From assembly GCA_016712595.1 (NCBI GenBank), contig JADJQT010000001.1, forward strand, positions 1,733,501 through 1,797,500: a stretch of DNA of 64,000 nt. The letters are read 5' to 3'. A program made the translations under genes and the position numbers. The first letter of the stretch is position 1. Each line of letters starts with the position of its first letter. The notes beneath the pieces were generated by a model that worked only from the letters and a program-made list of their open reading frames with translations, was not told the DNA's origin and did not search any database. The DNA is from Rhodospirillales bacterium. Its GTDB lineage: Bacteria > Pseudomonadota > Alphaproteobacteria > Rhodospirillales > Defluviicoccaceae. Positions 7,115 through 15,472 of the stretch are shown here, piece after piece.

Positions 7115-8913
7115 CGCGCCGCTTCCGAGCGTCGGCCGGCTGCTCGTTCGCCAGTCGCCACCGCGCCGCCGGGCGCCACCGTAGCGCGGTCGGGCGGCGC
7201 CGATGGCACGATTGCGCCCATTCGCTGGCCGAGGACCTGCGAGAGCACCTGTTCAGACGGGCCGGCGCACCATAGACGGCCCTTTTCGAGACACACGATC
7301 GTGCGGCAAATCGGCAGGATCTGCGTGCTGTGCGTGACCACGACCACCGTGCGCTGTTTGCCGAGCTCGCTCAGCAAGGCGCGAATGTCGAGCGTCGCCT
7401 GGCTGTCGAGGCTGCTGGTCGGCTCGTCCATCAGTAACACCGGCGGGTCGCCCAACAACGCGCGGGCGATGGCGATCCGCTGCCGCTGACCGGCGGAGAG
7501 CCGGCGGCCGCCCTCGCCGATGTCGCTGGCGTAGCCGTCGGGCAAATCCACGATGGCGGCATGAACCCCGGCAATCGTGGCGGCGGCAAGGATGTCGTCG
7601 TCGCTGGCTTCGGGACAGTGATTGGCGATGTTGGCGCGTATCGTTCCGGCGAATAGAACGCACTCCTGGGGCACGTAGCCGATCCAGCCGGCCAGTTCGG
7701 CGCGGGTGAACTGCGTCACATCGGCGCCGTCGAGCAGCACGCGGCCGGCGCTGGGCCGGTAAAGACCTTGCATCAGCTTCAGCAGGGTACTCTTGCCGGA
7801 GCCGTTGGCGCCGATCAGGCCGCAGACGCCGCCGGGCTTGAAGCTGACCGTAATGCCGTCGATGGCCGGTCGCCCGACGGGAGAATAGGCGAACGAGACG
7901 TTTTCGATGGCGAGCACGCCTTGCGGCCGATCGAGCTTGAGGCCGCTCGTCTGCCGCTCGGCGGGGGCGGCGAACAATTCGGCGAGTCGGCTCGCCGATT
8001 GGGTGAACGCAGCGACGCCCCGCCACATCCCGATGAGCTGGTTGAACACGCCGAGCAATCGCCCGGTCAGCATGTTCGCGGCGATCAGCGCGCCGATGGT
8101 CATCTGCTGATCGATGATGAAACTGGCGCCTAAGGCCGTCATCGCCACGGTCCCGGCCATGGTCAGGAAGGTTCCGATGTTGCTGTAGGTGTCGGACTCG
8201 GCGCCTCGACGGATTGCGCGTTCGATGCATTCTGCGTGGCGTGCCTCCCACAACGGGCGGATCGAGGCGTCGAGCGCGAGCGCCTTGACCGTCTCGCGCC
8301 CGGCGATCACGTCGGCGATGAGGCGGTCGCGCCCGAGTCCGCTCTCGCGCTCATCGCGCGAGTTGGCGATCAGCACCCGGCCGGATCGCCAGGCGACGAG
8401 CATGAAAACCGGCAACAAGAACACCAGCAACCAGGCGACCGGCTCGGCGATAAAGAAGATGAGGACGAAGAACAGCACCGCGAACGGCAGGTCGCACACC
8501 ATCAGCGCCGCCGCACCGGAAAGGGTGTTGCGGATGACATCGGTATCGCGGAACAGCGTCTGCCAATAGGTCGCGGGACGGCTCTCAAGTACCGTCAAGG
8601 GCAGGGCCATCAATTTTTCGTAAAGGCTGCGGCCGACGCAGACGTCGAGACGCAACGCCACCCGCTGCAGGATGCGGGCGCGAGACTGGCGCAAGATCCA
8701 GTCGAACAGCAGGATGCACGCCATCCCGATGACCAGGCCCTTGAGCGTTTCGATACCGGCATGGAAGACGACGCGGTCATAGACCTGCATGACGAACACC
8801 GGCACCGCCAACGCCAACAGGTTGACGAACAGCGACAGTGCCATGATTTCGCGGTACATTGACCATACGGGACGAAGAAACGGGCGAAGCCAGGCGAGCG
8901 CGGCGAATCGCAT
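7111..8913 (-). CDS. type I secretion ABC exporter (permease/ATPase)
   Basis: 600 residues. The N-terminal ~310 form an ABC exporter membrane domain with about six helices and the family start LFVNLLALAVPVFVMQVYDR. The C-terminal nucleotide-binding domain has Walker A GANGSGKST, signature LSAGQRQRIAIARAL, Walker B VLLMDEPTSSLD and the H-loop VTHST. There is no C39 peptidase-like N-terminal domain, as in PrtD-type exporters. It is first gene of a two-gene operon with the HlyD adaptor. The last ~30 residues are Ala/Arg/Gly-rich and look dispensable. Confidence 0.93.
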   Translation of the reverse strand: MRFAALAWLRPFLRPVWSMYREIMALSLFVNLLALAVPVFVMQVYDRVVFHAGIETLKGLVIGMACILLFDWILRQSRARILQRVALRLDVCVGRSLYEKLMALPLTVLESRPATYWQTLFRDTDVIRNTLSGAAALMVCDLPFAVLFFVLIFFIAEPVAWLLVFLLPVFMLVAWRSGRVLIANSRDERESGLGRDRLIADVIAGRETVKALALDASIRPLWEARHAECIERAIRRGAESDTYSNIGTFLTMAGTVAMTALGASFIIDQQMTIGALIAANMLTGRLLGVFNQLIGMWRGVAAFTQSASRLAELFAAPAERQTSGLKLDRPQGVLAIENVSFAYSPVGRPAIDGITVSFKPGGVCGLIGANGSGKSTLLKLMQGLYRPSAGRVLLDGADVTQFTRAELAGWIGYVPQECVLFAGTIRANIANHCPEASDDDILAAATIAGVHAAIVDLPDGYASDIGEGGRRLSAGQRQRIAIARALLGDPPVLLMDEPTSSLDSQATLDIRALLSELGKQRTVVVVTHSTQILPICRTIVCLEKGRLWCAGPSEQVLSQVLGQRMGAIVPSAPPDRATVAPGGAVATGERAAGRRSEAAR

Positions 8914-9171
8914 CAGTCATAAATCCCCAGACAGGGTACTATAGCCCATAAATGGGGTGGAATCGATTCCTCTCACCGATGAACGGTCCGCCCGTAAAAT
9001 TGCGATCTGACAATATCCGAGCTTCCCATAAAGCCTGGATATGGGCCCCGCGTAGTTGTCCGGGGACGAAGGCGGGCAGGGGAGAGCGGTACGATCGTGG
9101 ACAGAAAAGATGCCGAAGGTGAAAATCTCGCGGTTTGAGATCGCGCGTCGGATCATGACGGGACGGCGGCG

Positions 9172-10029
9172 GTGAAACGCAGAGACCACCAAACGGAAAG
9201 CCCTTCGCGCCCGGCGCCGGCGCCGCGCTGGTTGGGGGTGGCGGCGACGGCGGTGATCCTGGCGGCGGCGGTGTCCGCCAAAGCCGAGGTGGTGGCTGAC
9301 CTTTATCGCGGGCAGGCGATCGTCACCGGGCGCGAGATTCCCGAAGAGCGGCTGCGCGGCTTTCGCGAGGCGCTGGCCGAGGTTCTGGTCAAGGTAAGCG
9401 GTGAGTCGCGGGTGCTGGGCGATCCCCGTCTGCCGGCGGTGCTCGAAGACGCACCGGCGGCGGTGGTCGCGTTCAGCTACGAGGATCGTCTGGCCAAGAA
9501 GAAGCTGATGGACGAGCAGGGGACGCGCGAGCGCAGCTACCTGCTGCGCGTCGACTTCGCCGCCGCCGCGGTCGACCAGGCGCTGGCCCGCCTGGGCGCG
9601 AGCGTCTGGCCGGTGGACCGCCCAAGGGTCCTGGTGTTGCTCGGCATTCGCGACACCCTCGGACCCTACCTGCTCGAGACCGAGAGCCCGCGCGGTTACG
9701 GGCAGCGCGAGGCGCTGCTGTCGCTGGCGAGCCGCCGCGGCATCCCGGTGGTGCTGCCGGAGACGGCGGCGCCCGGCACGCGGGCCGCGGACGGCACCGA
9801 TCCGCTTTCGCCGCCCGACGCCGACGTGCGCCGGTTGCAGGCGGCCTACGCCGCGCAAGCCGTGCTGACCGGGGCGATGACGATCACGCCCGCGGGGGTT
9901 TGGGATACGCGCTGGACGCTGTTGGCCGCGGGTGGGCCGCGCTCGTGGCAGGTGTCGGGGACAACGTTCGATCGGGCGATCGCCGACGGCCTCGGCGGCG
10001 CCGCCCGCCATCTCGCCGATCTTGACTGA
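9172..10029 (+). CDS. DUF2066 domain-containing exported protein
   Basis: 285 residues. A signal peptide (WLGVAATAVILAAAVSAKAE, about residues 20-39) precedes a DUF2066 domain recognised by RGFREALAEVLVKVSGESRV, followed by VAFSYEDRLAKKK, LLRVDF and a C-terminal half (RVLVLLGIRDTL) resembling other family members. Function is unknown; the family is found in proteobacterial envelopes. The start is GTG (9172), because the nearest ATG upstream (9155) is out of frame. It diverges from the type I secretion pair across about 260 bases in which no gene is seen. Confidence 0.85.
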   Translation: MKRRDHQTESPSRPAPAPRWLGVAATAVILAAAVSAKAEVVADLYRGQAIVTGREIPEERLRGFREALAEVLVKVSGESRVLGDPRLPAVLEDAPAAVVAFSYEDRLAKKKLMDEQGTRERSYLLRVDFAAAAVDQALARLGASVWPVDRPRVLVLLGIRDTLGPYLLETESPRGYGQREALLSLASRRGIPVVLPETAAPGTRAADGTDPLSPPDADVRRLQAAYAAQAVLTGAMTITPAGVWDTRWTLLAAGGPRSWQVSGTTFDRAIADGLGGAARHLADLD

Positions 10030-10066
10030 CCGCTACCGCGCGGGGGGGCGGGGACCCGGGGGGGAC

Positions 10067-12754
10067 TCAGTCGGCGAGCGTGACCGTCTCGAGGTCGAGT
10101 TCGACTTCCATCGTATCATCGTCGGGGACCCGGTGGCTGGTGAAGCCGAGCCGATGCACGAGGTCGAGCATTTTGCGGTTATCGGACAAGACGAGGCCGA
10201 CGACGCGACGGGTTCCGCGACTCTTCGTATAGCGGATGATCTTGTCCATCAGCTTCCAGCCCAGCCGCTGCCCCTTCAAATCCGAACGCACGAGGATGGC
10301 GTATTCGGTTTTGTCGTTGTGCAGGTCGGTAATCGTTCGCACGACGCCCAGCGTTTCCGATCCCACCCCGTCGCATTTGTCCGCGACCGCAACGAACGCC
10401 ATCTCGCGATCGTAGTCAATCTGCGTCAGGCGGGCCATTTCCGAATGCGGCAGGCGGCGAATGAGGTGGAAGAAGCGCAAGCGCAGATCGTCGGGGGAAC
10501 AATGGCTGACGAACTCGTGATGCGCGGGTTCGTCTTCCGGGCGGATGGGTCGCAGCATGACCACGCGACCGTTCGGCAGGACGAACCGCTCCTCGAGTTC
10601 TTTGGGGTAGGGGCGGATCGCCAGCCTGCGCTCGGAGGTTTCCTTCGGTTGCGCGATGAGAATCTGGGCGTCGGCGGCGAACACCCCGCGATTGCCGATG
10701 AGCAGCGGGTTGATGGCAAGCGCCGCGAGTTCGGGCAGGTCGATCACCATCTGCGACACTTGCACCAGCGCCAGGCAGAGCGCGTCGATATCGGCGTCCG
10801 GATGCTCGGAGTGGCCCTGGATCAGCCGGTACAGCCGGGTGCGCGCGACGAGTTCACGCGCCAAGCTCGTATTGAGCGGCGGCAGGGCCACCGCACGGTC
10901 GCGAATGACGTCGCAGGCGGCGCCGCCGTGGCCGAAGACGATGACCGGCCCGAACACGGGGTCGTCAACGACGCGGATCATGCCCTCGTGCATGCCGTGG
11001 GAGCTGGTTGCCTTTTGCACGATCAGCCGTTCCGGGCTAAACCCGTTCGCATTCGCCGCCGTTGTTCGCAGCAGGCGCGTCGCCGCGGCGAGGACCGCTT
11101 CCGGTGTCTCGAGAATCGTCGCGGACTCGCGTCTTGGCGCGGGAAGTGTGGTTCCGCTGCGGGGTGCCGGCTGGAGCTGGACCGGATAACCCAGCGTTGC
11201 CGCCAAGCGCACCGCTTCCTGCGGCGTGCGGGCGTTGTGGGCCTCAGCCGAACGGATCCCGTATGATGCGAGCAGAGCGGCGGCCTCGGCGCCCACGACG
11301 AAGTTGCGGCCGTTCTCGATGCAGGCCGCGACCATCGCGCGCGCCGTCGTCGTCGACGGGGTGAAGTCCACCGGCGTCGACGTCGGCGTTTCGATCAATA
11401 TTTCCTGGTTGCGGCGATAGCGCATGAGATGCACGAACGCGTCGACCGCCTGATTGGGCGTATCGTAGGTCGGGATATGGGCATCGGCGAAAAGATGACG
11501 CGCCTCGGCGACGCGAAAACCGCCCATCCAACTGGTCAGGACCGGGGTGCGGGTTTCCTTTTGGGCGTGCACGACCGCTTCCGCCGCCTGGGTACTGGAA
11601 ATCGCTGACGTTGGCGCGTGCAACACCATGATTGCGTCGACTTCCGGATCGTTGGCGAGCACTTTGACAACCGCCCCGTAATGGTTGGGCTGCGCGTCCT
11701 CGTCAAAAGCGACCGGATTGTTGGGCGCGCGACCGGCCGGCAGGAAGGGAGCGAGGGCGGCGAGCGTCTTGTCGGACAGCCGTGCGAGCCGGCCATCGCT
11801 GAGGATGAGCGTATCGACCGCCATTACCCCCATGCCGCGCCCGTTACTGACGACGGCAAGCCGTTCCGCACGCGGCGGCTTTGCCCGCCCGAGGGTCTCG
11901 ACGGCGGAGAACAGTTCGTTGAAGCCATAGACCCGCAGCATCCCCGCGCGGCGGATCGCGGCGTCATAGACCTCGTCCTCGCCATCGATGCCGCGCTCGC
12001 CCGTGGCGGCGAACTGACCTTCTGGGGTGCGGCCGGCCTTGATCACCAGGATCGGTTTGTTGCGGCTCGCGCCGCGTCCGGCGGACATGAACGTGCGGCC
12101 GTTCTGGATCGATTCCACATAGAGCAGAATCGCCCGGGTCATCTGGTCGTTTCCCAGGTAGTCGACGACGTCGCCAAAGCAGATGTCCGCCGTATCGCCC
12201 AGCGAGATGAAATGTGAAAAGCCGATGTCCCGCTCACACGCCCAGTCCAGCACCGAGGCGCAAACGGTTGATGACTGCGAGACGAAGGCGACACCACCGG
12301 GCTGGGCGGCGACATGGGCGACGCTGGCGTTCAACCCGATGCCGGGGACCATCACGCCGAGACAATCCGGTCCGAGGATGCGCAGGCCGCACCGTCGGAT
12401 CGCGTCGCGCAACGTGCCGTTGTGAGCGTCCGGTTGGGTCAGTTCCGGCGCGTGACCGATCAGGATCGCCGCACGTGTGCCCCGCTCGGCGAGCGCCCGC
12501 ATGCTTTCGAGGGACGGCAGGGGCGTCGAGCAGACAACAGCGAGATCAGGGGTGATCGGCAGTTCATCTACGGTCCGATAGGCGAGGACTCCGGCGATGG
12601 CCCGATCATTGCTCACGGGCATGATCGGCCCTTCGAAACCGCCGTGCAGAAGGTTGTGCATGACGCGATTGCTGGCGCTGCCCTCCTGGTTGCTGGCGCC
12701 GATCACGGCTACGGAGCGGGGGTAGAACAGTTTATCGAGATTGAGGATCGGCAT
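10067..12754 (-). CDS. Pat/PatZ-like protein: NDP-forming acyl-CoA synthetase domains fused to GNAT acetyltransferase
   Basis: 895 residues, close to PatZ/YfiQ length. Order: CoA-binding Rossmann domain (about 1-130, RSVAVIGASNQEGS), succinyl-CoA-ligase-like domain (about 145-300), ATP-grasp domain (about 480-700, VFGHGGAACDVIRD) and a C-terminal GNAT domain (about 725-890, LKGQRLGWKLMDKIIRYTKS). Pat proteins acetylate lysines, notably of acetyl-CoA synthetase. The spot where catalytically active ADP-forming synthetases carry a histidine in SHTGA reads AATGERGIDG here, so that half is probably regulatory. This is my reading and not an alignment. A CTGC-AAC-GCAG palindrome lies about 165 bp upstream. 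Confidence 0.88.
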   Translation of the reverse strand: MPILNLDKLFYPRSVAVIGASNQEGSASNRVMHNLLHGGFEGPIMPVSNDRAIAGVLAYRTVDELPITPDLAVVCSTPLPSLESMRALAERGTRAAILIGHAPELTQPDAHNGTLRDAIRRCGLRILGPDCLGVMVPGIGLNASVAHVAAQPGGVAFVSQSSTVCASVLDWACERDIGFSHFISLGDTADICFGDVVDYLGNDQMTRAILLYVESIQNGRTFMSAGRGASRNKPILVIKAGRTPEGQFAATGERGIDGEDEVYDAAIRRAGMLRVYGFNELFSAVETLGRAKPPRAERLAVVSNGRGMGVMAVDTLILSDGRLARLSDKTLAALAPFLPAGRAPNNPVAFDEDAQPNHYGAVVKVLANDPEVDAIMVLHAPTSAISSTQAAEAVVHAQKETRTPVLTSWMGGFRVAEARHLFADAHIPTYDTPNQAVDAFVHLMRYRRNQEILIETPTSTPVDFTPSTTTARAMVAACIENGRNFVVGAEAAALLASYGIRSAEAHNARTPQEAVRLAATLGYPVQLQPAPRSGTTLPAPRRESATILETPEAVLAAATRLLRTTAANANGFSPERLIVQKATSSHGMHEGMIRVVDDPVFGPVIVFGHGGAACDVIRDRAVALPPLNTSLARELVARTRLYRLIQGHSEHPDADIDALCLALVQVSQMVIDLPELAALAINPLLIGNRGVFAADAQILIAQPKETSERRLAIRPYPKELEERFVLPNGRVVMLRPIRPEDEPAHHEFVSHCSPDDLRLRFFHLIRRLPHSEMARLTQIDYDREMAFVAVADKCDGVGSETLGVVRTITDLHNDKTEYAILVRSDLKGQRLGWKLMDKIIRYTKSRGTRRVVGLVLSDNRKMLDLVHRLGFTSHRVPDDDTMEVELDLETVTLAD

Positions 12755-13168
12755 GATACTGCTGACCGGGGTTGTTGACGATACTGCGGGCTGCCGACCA
12801 AAGGCCGAAAACCATTTCGTTCCACTTCCCCGTCGAGTGCACGACCATGTGGCCCCATAGTGGGCTCTTGTTATTAAGGGCTATCATACGCGAAGATCGG
12901 ATGTTCAAGAACGGCAAATGCTGCAACGCAGCATTTGCGCGGCCCAGCGTGCGCTGAATGACACAATCGATTGTACATCGCATATCCACTCGCGAATTAT
13001 GACACTTAATCTATGCGCTTGTCAGCCTCCGCCGACGGCGCGCTCCGCACTTACCTAAATGGGGTATTACTCTCGCACGCAAGGTGCAAGGAGTGATTGC
13101 GATCGGCGCTTGAATGTGGCTCTTGTTGCGTATGGGGGCGTCGCTTGCAAGGCAGTGAGGATCCTCGC
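12755..13168. other. divergent intergenic region between the Pat-like gene and the DUF1289 gene
   Basis: About 410 bases without a convincing ORF. It should hold promoters for both flanking genes. Its one clear structure is the palindrome at 12914-12938. A weak TTCTTG/TATGAT pair, 17 bases apart, reads toward the Pat-like gene within 12880-12910 on the minus strand. Confidence 0.5.
12914..12938. promoter_or_regulatory. perfect palindrome with CTGC-N3-GCAG core, candidate PhaR-type operator
   Basis: GCAAATGCTGC (12914-12924), AAC, GCAGCATTTGC (12928-12938): 11 perfectly paired bases on each side of a 3-base centre. The core CTGC-AAC-GCAG fits the CTGC-N3/4-GCAG motif that I recall being reported for the polyhydroxyalkanoate regulator PhaR of Paracoccus. 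It sits in a divergent promoter region, which favours an operator over a terminator, and no T tract follows. The assignment to PhaR is inference. Confidence 0.45.
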
Positions 13169-13405
13169 GTGACGGACGAGACGGGATTGGTGGAAAAACG
13201 TTATGCGGAGGCGATGGCATCGCCTTGCGTCGGAGTATGCCGGTTGGACGATTTCACCAATCTGTGCCGCGGATGTTTGCGCACGATCGATGAAATCGCC
13301 GCATGGCGAGACGCCGGCGACGATATCAGGCAGCAGATCCTGCAGCGCATTGCCGCCCGCAAAGCGGTGGCGAGCCGTTCGCGACCGCGCCGCCGCGAGA
13401 GGTGA
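13169..13405 (+). CDS. DUF1289 domain-containing protein
   Basis: Small cysteine-containing protein with the DUF1289 signature SPCVGVCRLDD, then LCRGCLRTIDEIAAW and an Arg-rich tail. The four cysteines probably bind a metal; no function is known. Start choice is uncertain: GTG at 13169 (GTGAGG eight bases upstream) gives 78 residues and fits the family size, while a TTG at 13097 with a strong AAGGAG would add 24 residues including two extra cysteines. Confidence 0.78.
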   Translation: MTDETGLVEKRYAEAMASPCVGVCRLDDFTNLCRGCLRTIDEIAAWRDAGDDIRQQILQRIAARKAVASRSRPRRRER

Positions 13406-13545
13406 TGTCCGTCGGCTCAAACCGCCGACAGCCCGCACCCACGCTCAAACGGCAAACCCTTTCGTGCCGAGGAAACGCGGGAGCGGCGCTAGTCTTTGGG
13501 ATTAGTCGCAGCGCGATGTGAGCACCCGAAGTGTGGTGCGGGCGG

Positions 13546-13965
13546 TCATGCCTTCGCCTTGGTGCGCGTGGACGGCTTGCGCGCCGGCGCTTTGGCAGCG
13601 GTGCTTTTTGCTGGCGCGACGGCCGGTTTTTCGACTGGGGCGGATGCTGGGAGGGATGCCGTGGCGTTCACCGGGCTCTCCTCGCGCCGCGGCGCTTCCA
13701 CCTTTGGCGAGGTCTTTGACGGTGTGGGTTCGCTCGATGCCACGACCTTGTCGCCGTCCGGCGCCGCCTTGATGGCCTCGGACCGTGAGCCGGGCATCAT
13801 CGTGATCGCAGCCTGCTTCATCGCCGAGAGAACCTCGCTTTCTGCCAGCAACCAGTACTGCATCGCCATCCCTTGCTGCCTACCAGCAGATTCCCACATC
13901 AAATAGGCGAGTTCGCGAACTCGAGTCTGTACGTCTTCGGTCATTTCATGGAGCATAGTGCTCAT
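13546..13965 (-). CDS. DUF2934 domain-containing protein with Ala/Pro/Lys-rich tail
   Basis: 139 residues. Residues 10-45 form the DUF2934 helix pair (RVRELAYLMWESAGRQQGMA followed by MQYWLLAESE). The C-terminal ~70 residues are low-complexity and rich in Ala, Pro, Lys and Ser (VEKPAVAPAKSTAAKAPARK), like the tails of histone-H1-like bacterial proteins. Function is unknown. ATG at 13965 preferred (CCAGG upstream) over TTG at 13986. A second DUF2934 protein with a similar tail is at 38.2 kb. Confidence 0.75.
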   Translation of the reverse strand: MSTMLHEMTEDVQTRVRELAYLMWESAGRQQGMAMQYWLLAESEVLSAMKQAAITMMPGSRSEAIKAAPDGDKVVASSEPTPSKTSPKVEAPRREESPVNATASLPASAPVEKPAVAPAKSTAAKAPARKPSTRTKAKA

Positions 13966-14153
13966 GTTGCCTGGCCCTGTGAACAAGAACGAATGAAGCT
14001 ATACCTTAACAGGAGCGAGCGAGCATGCCTTCAAAAAAATGCCATTTGAGGCCTATACACCGAGTTGATGACGCGCCATCGCATCAACGGTGACAAGCAG
14101 ACAGCGGAATCTGTGCCTTTCATAGTAACTAGCCTGATCGTTCAACTTTAGGA

Positions 14154-14384
14154 ATGGTACGAAGCATGAGACGGAACGAAGCCGTTACGTGGAAGCAGCC
14201 GGACGGACGCGCGGTTTCCTGCGAAGAAAAGTTAAAGGTTCTGAATGAGAACCTCGCAGAGATTCGGCAGATGTGCCAGGACGCTTTCGAAGACGCGCTA
14301 CTCATGGGGTGTGATGAGACTCAAGTCCGGAACGTCTTCGCATCAGTGATCAGCACCTTGCGAAATCCTTATGCTTCATCTTGA
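14154..14384 (+). CDS. small conserved-looking hypothetical protein
   Basis: 76 residues, MVRSMRRNEAVTWKQPDGRA then an acidic helix-rich body with KLKVLNENLAEIRQMCQDAF and ending RNPYASS. I do not recognise a named family. The composition (balanced charge, no low complexity) and isolated position with about 170-190 bases free on both sides suggest a real gene. The start could also be the ATG at 14166. No membrane segment or signal peptide is present. Confidence 0.6.
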   Translation: MVRSMRRNEAVTWKQPDGRAVSCEEKLKVLNENLAEIRQMCQDAFEDALLMGCDETQVRNVFASVISTLRNPYASS

Positions 14385-14578
14385 CATAGAGAACAGCGCG
14401 TTTGACGGACAACGCGTCCGGCGTTTGGGAGCGGCGGGCTGCCGCCCGCCACTCTGCGTGCCCGAGGCAAGCACCCAGCCCAGGCATTCGGGCCAAACAC
14501 CCGAGCGACGGATGTCGAACCCCCAGACGTGAAAGACCTTGGCAGCGCAAGAAATCGGCGGCGTGCTCGTCGCGAAGG

Positions 14579-15307
14579 TCAGGGGAATTGACAGCGCTCC
14601 ATGAAGATCTGCACCAGGCCGCGTGGACCGGCATCGAGCGTGAAGCGGTATTCCCATTCACCCGCGACGATCGCCGGATGCAGCGGCAACGGGCCAGTGG
14701 CCTCGACACTCTTGCCACCGGGGCGCGTCAGACGAACCGTCACCGGCGCGGCAGGATCGAACCAAGCCTCCGGATTGCCCGCAGCATTACGTGCCGATGC
14801 GCCGCTCACGGCGACGCTGATCGCCCCGTTGCTGAATGACGTCGACGAGGCGCCACCGCTACCGATCGGTGTTTGCACGTGAATACGCTTTATCTGCTGC
14901 TGCTTGTCGCACGATCGGCGATTTTCGATCTGCTGGATGACTGACTGCAGCCGGTCGGCTGCGACCCCGTTCGACAGCTTGTCCTGCACGAGGTCGAAGA
15001 TGTCCTTGATCTGTCCCGTGGGCACGTCTTTTTCGTAGCGCGCCTGCCAGTCACTGGCCGTGGCCTTTTCCGCGGCGATCTTCTGAGCCTGAGCCTCGGT
15101 TTGCGCCTTGAGGTCTTCGAGCGTCCCGCGCAGTTCGGTGTTCTGCTGTTCGAGGGAAATGACATTGCGTTCCGCGATGCGCGTGCCGGTCTGGTAGGCA
15201 TAGGCACCTGCGGCGAGGATCAGCCCGAGGGCGAGGATCCATCGAAACAGAATGACGCGGCTTCGCCGCCGCCGCCGCCGCCGATCCTCGCGAAAGCCCA
15301 AGCTCAT
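14579..15307 (-). CDS. membrane-anchored coiled-coil protein of unknown function
   Basis: 242 residues: an Arg-rich cytoplasmic N-terminus (REDRRRRRRRSR), one membrane helix (about 20-39, LFRWILALGLILAAGAYAYQ), a coiled coil (about 48-90, ISLEQQNTELRGTLEDLKAQ), then a beta-rich C-terminal domain after residue 130 with two cysteines. It is probably a type II inner-membrane protein with a periplasmic C-terminal domain. ATG 15307 has AGAGG six bases upstream, which decides the start over a TTG at 15331. No family name is recognised. It follows the GGDEF-EAL regulator on the same strand after about 165 bases. Confidence 0.7.
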   Translation of the reverse strand: MSLGFREDRRRRRRRSRVILFRWILALGLILAAGAYAYQTGTRIAERNVISLEQQNTELRGTLEDLKAQTEAQAQKIAAEKATASDWQARYEKDVPTGQIKDIFDLVQDKLSNGVAADRLQSVIQQIENRRSCDKQQQIKRIHVQTPIGSGGASSTSFSNGAISVAVSGASARNAAGNPEAWFDPAAPVTVRLTRPGGKSVEATGPLPLHPAIVAGEWEYRFTLDAGPRGLVQIFMERCQFP

Positions 15308-15472
15308 TGGCGCCTCTTGGTCATGGTTCAATTCCGATGCTGTTGAATGGCGCCAGCGAGGCTCACAGGGAACTCTCGCTGCACGCGCTGCGCGTAGTCC
15401 TAATTAACCTGATACGCGAGGAAAGGAAAGACAGTGTCGCGAAACAAAACGACACACTCGCGGCGGTTGTCC

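Noticed and set aside
8917..10011. 364-codon minus-strand frame opposite the DUF2066 gene
   Set aside because: Arg/His-rich antisense frame typical of high-GC DNA; the plus strand carries a recognisable domain with signal peptide.
10179..12778. several long plus-strand frames opposite the Pat-like gene
   Set aside because: Antisense shadows of one continuous 895-residue gene with clear domains.
14385..14578. GC-rich inverted repeat (GGCGGG-CTGCCG-CCCGCC) after the small hypothetical gene
   Set aside because: Short stem in very GC-rich DNA without a T run; not convincing as a terminator.
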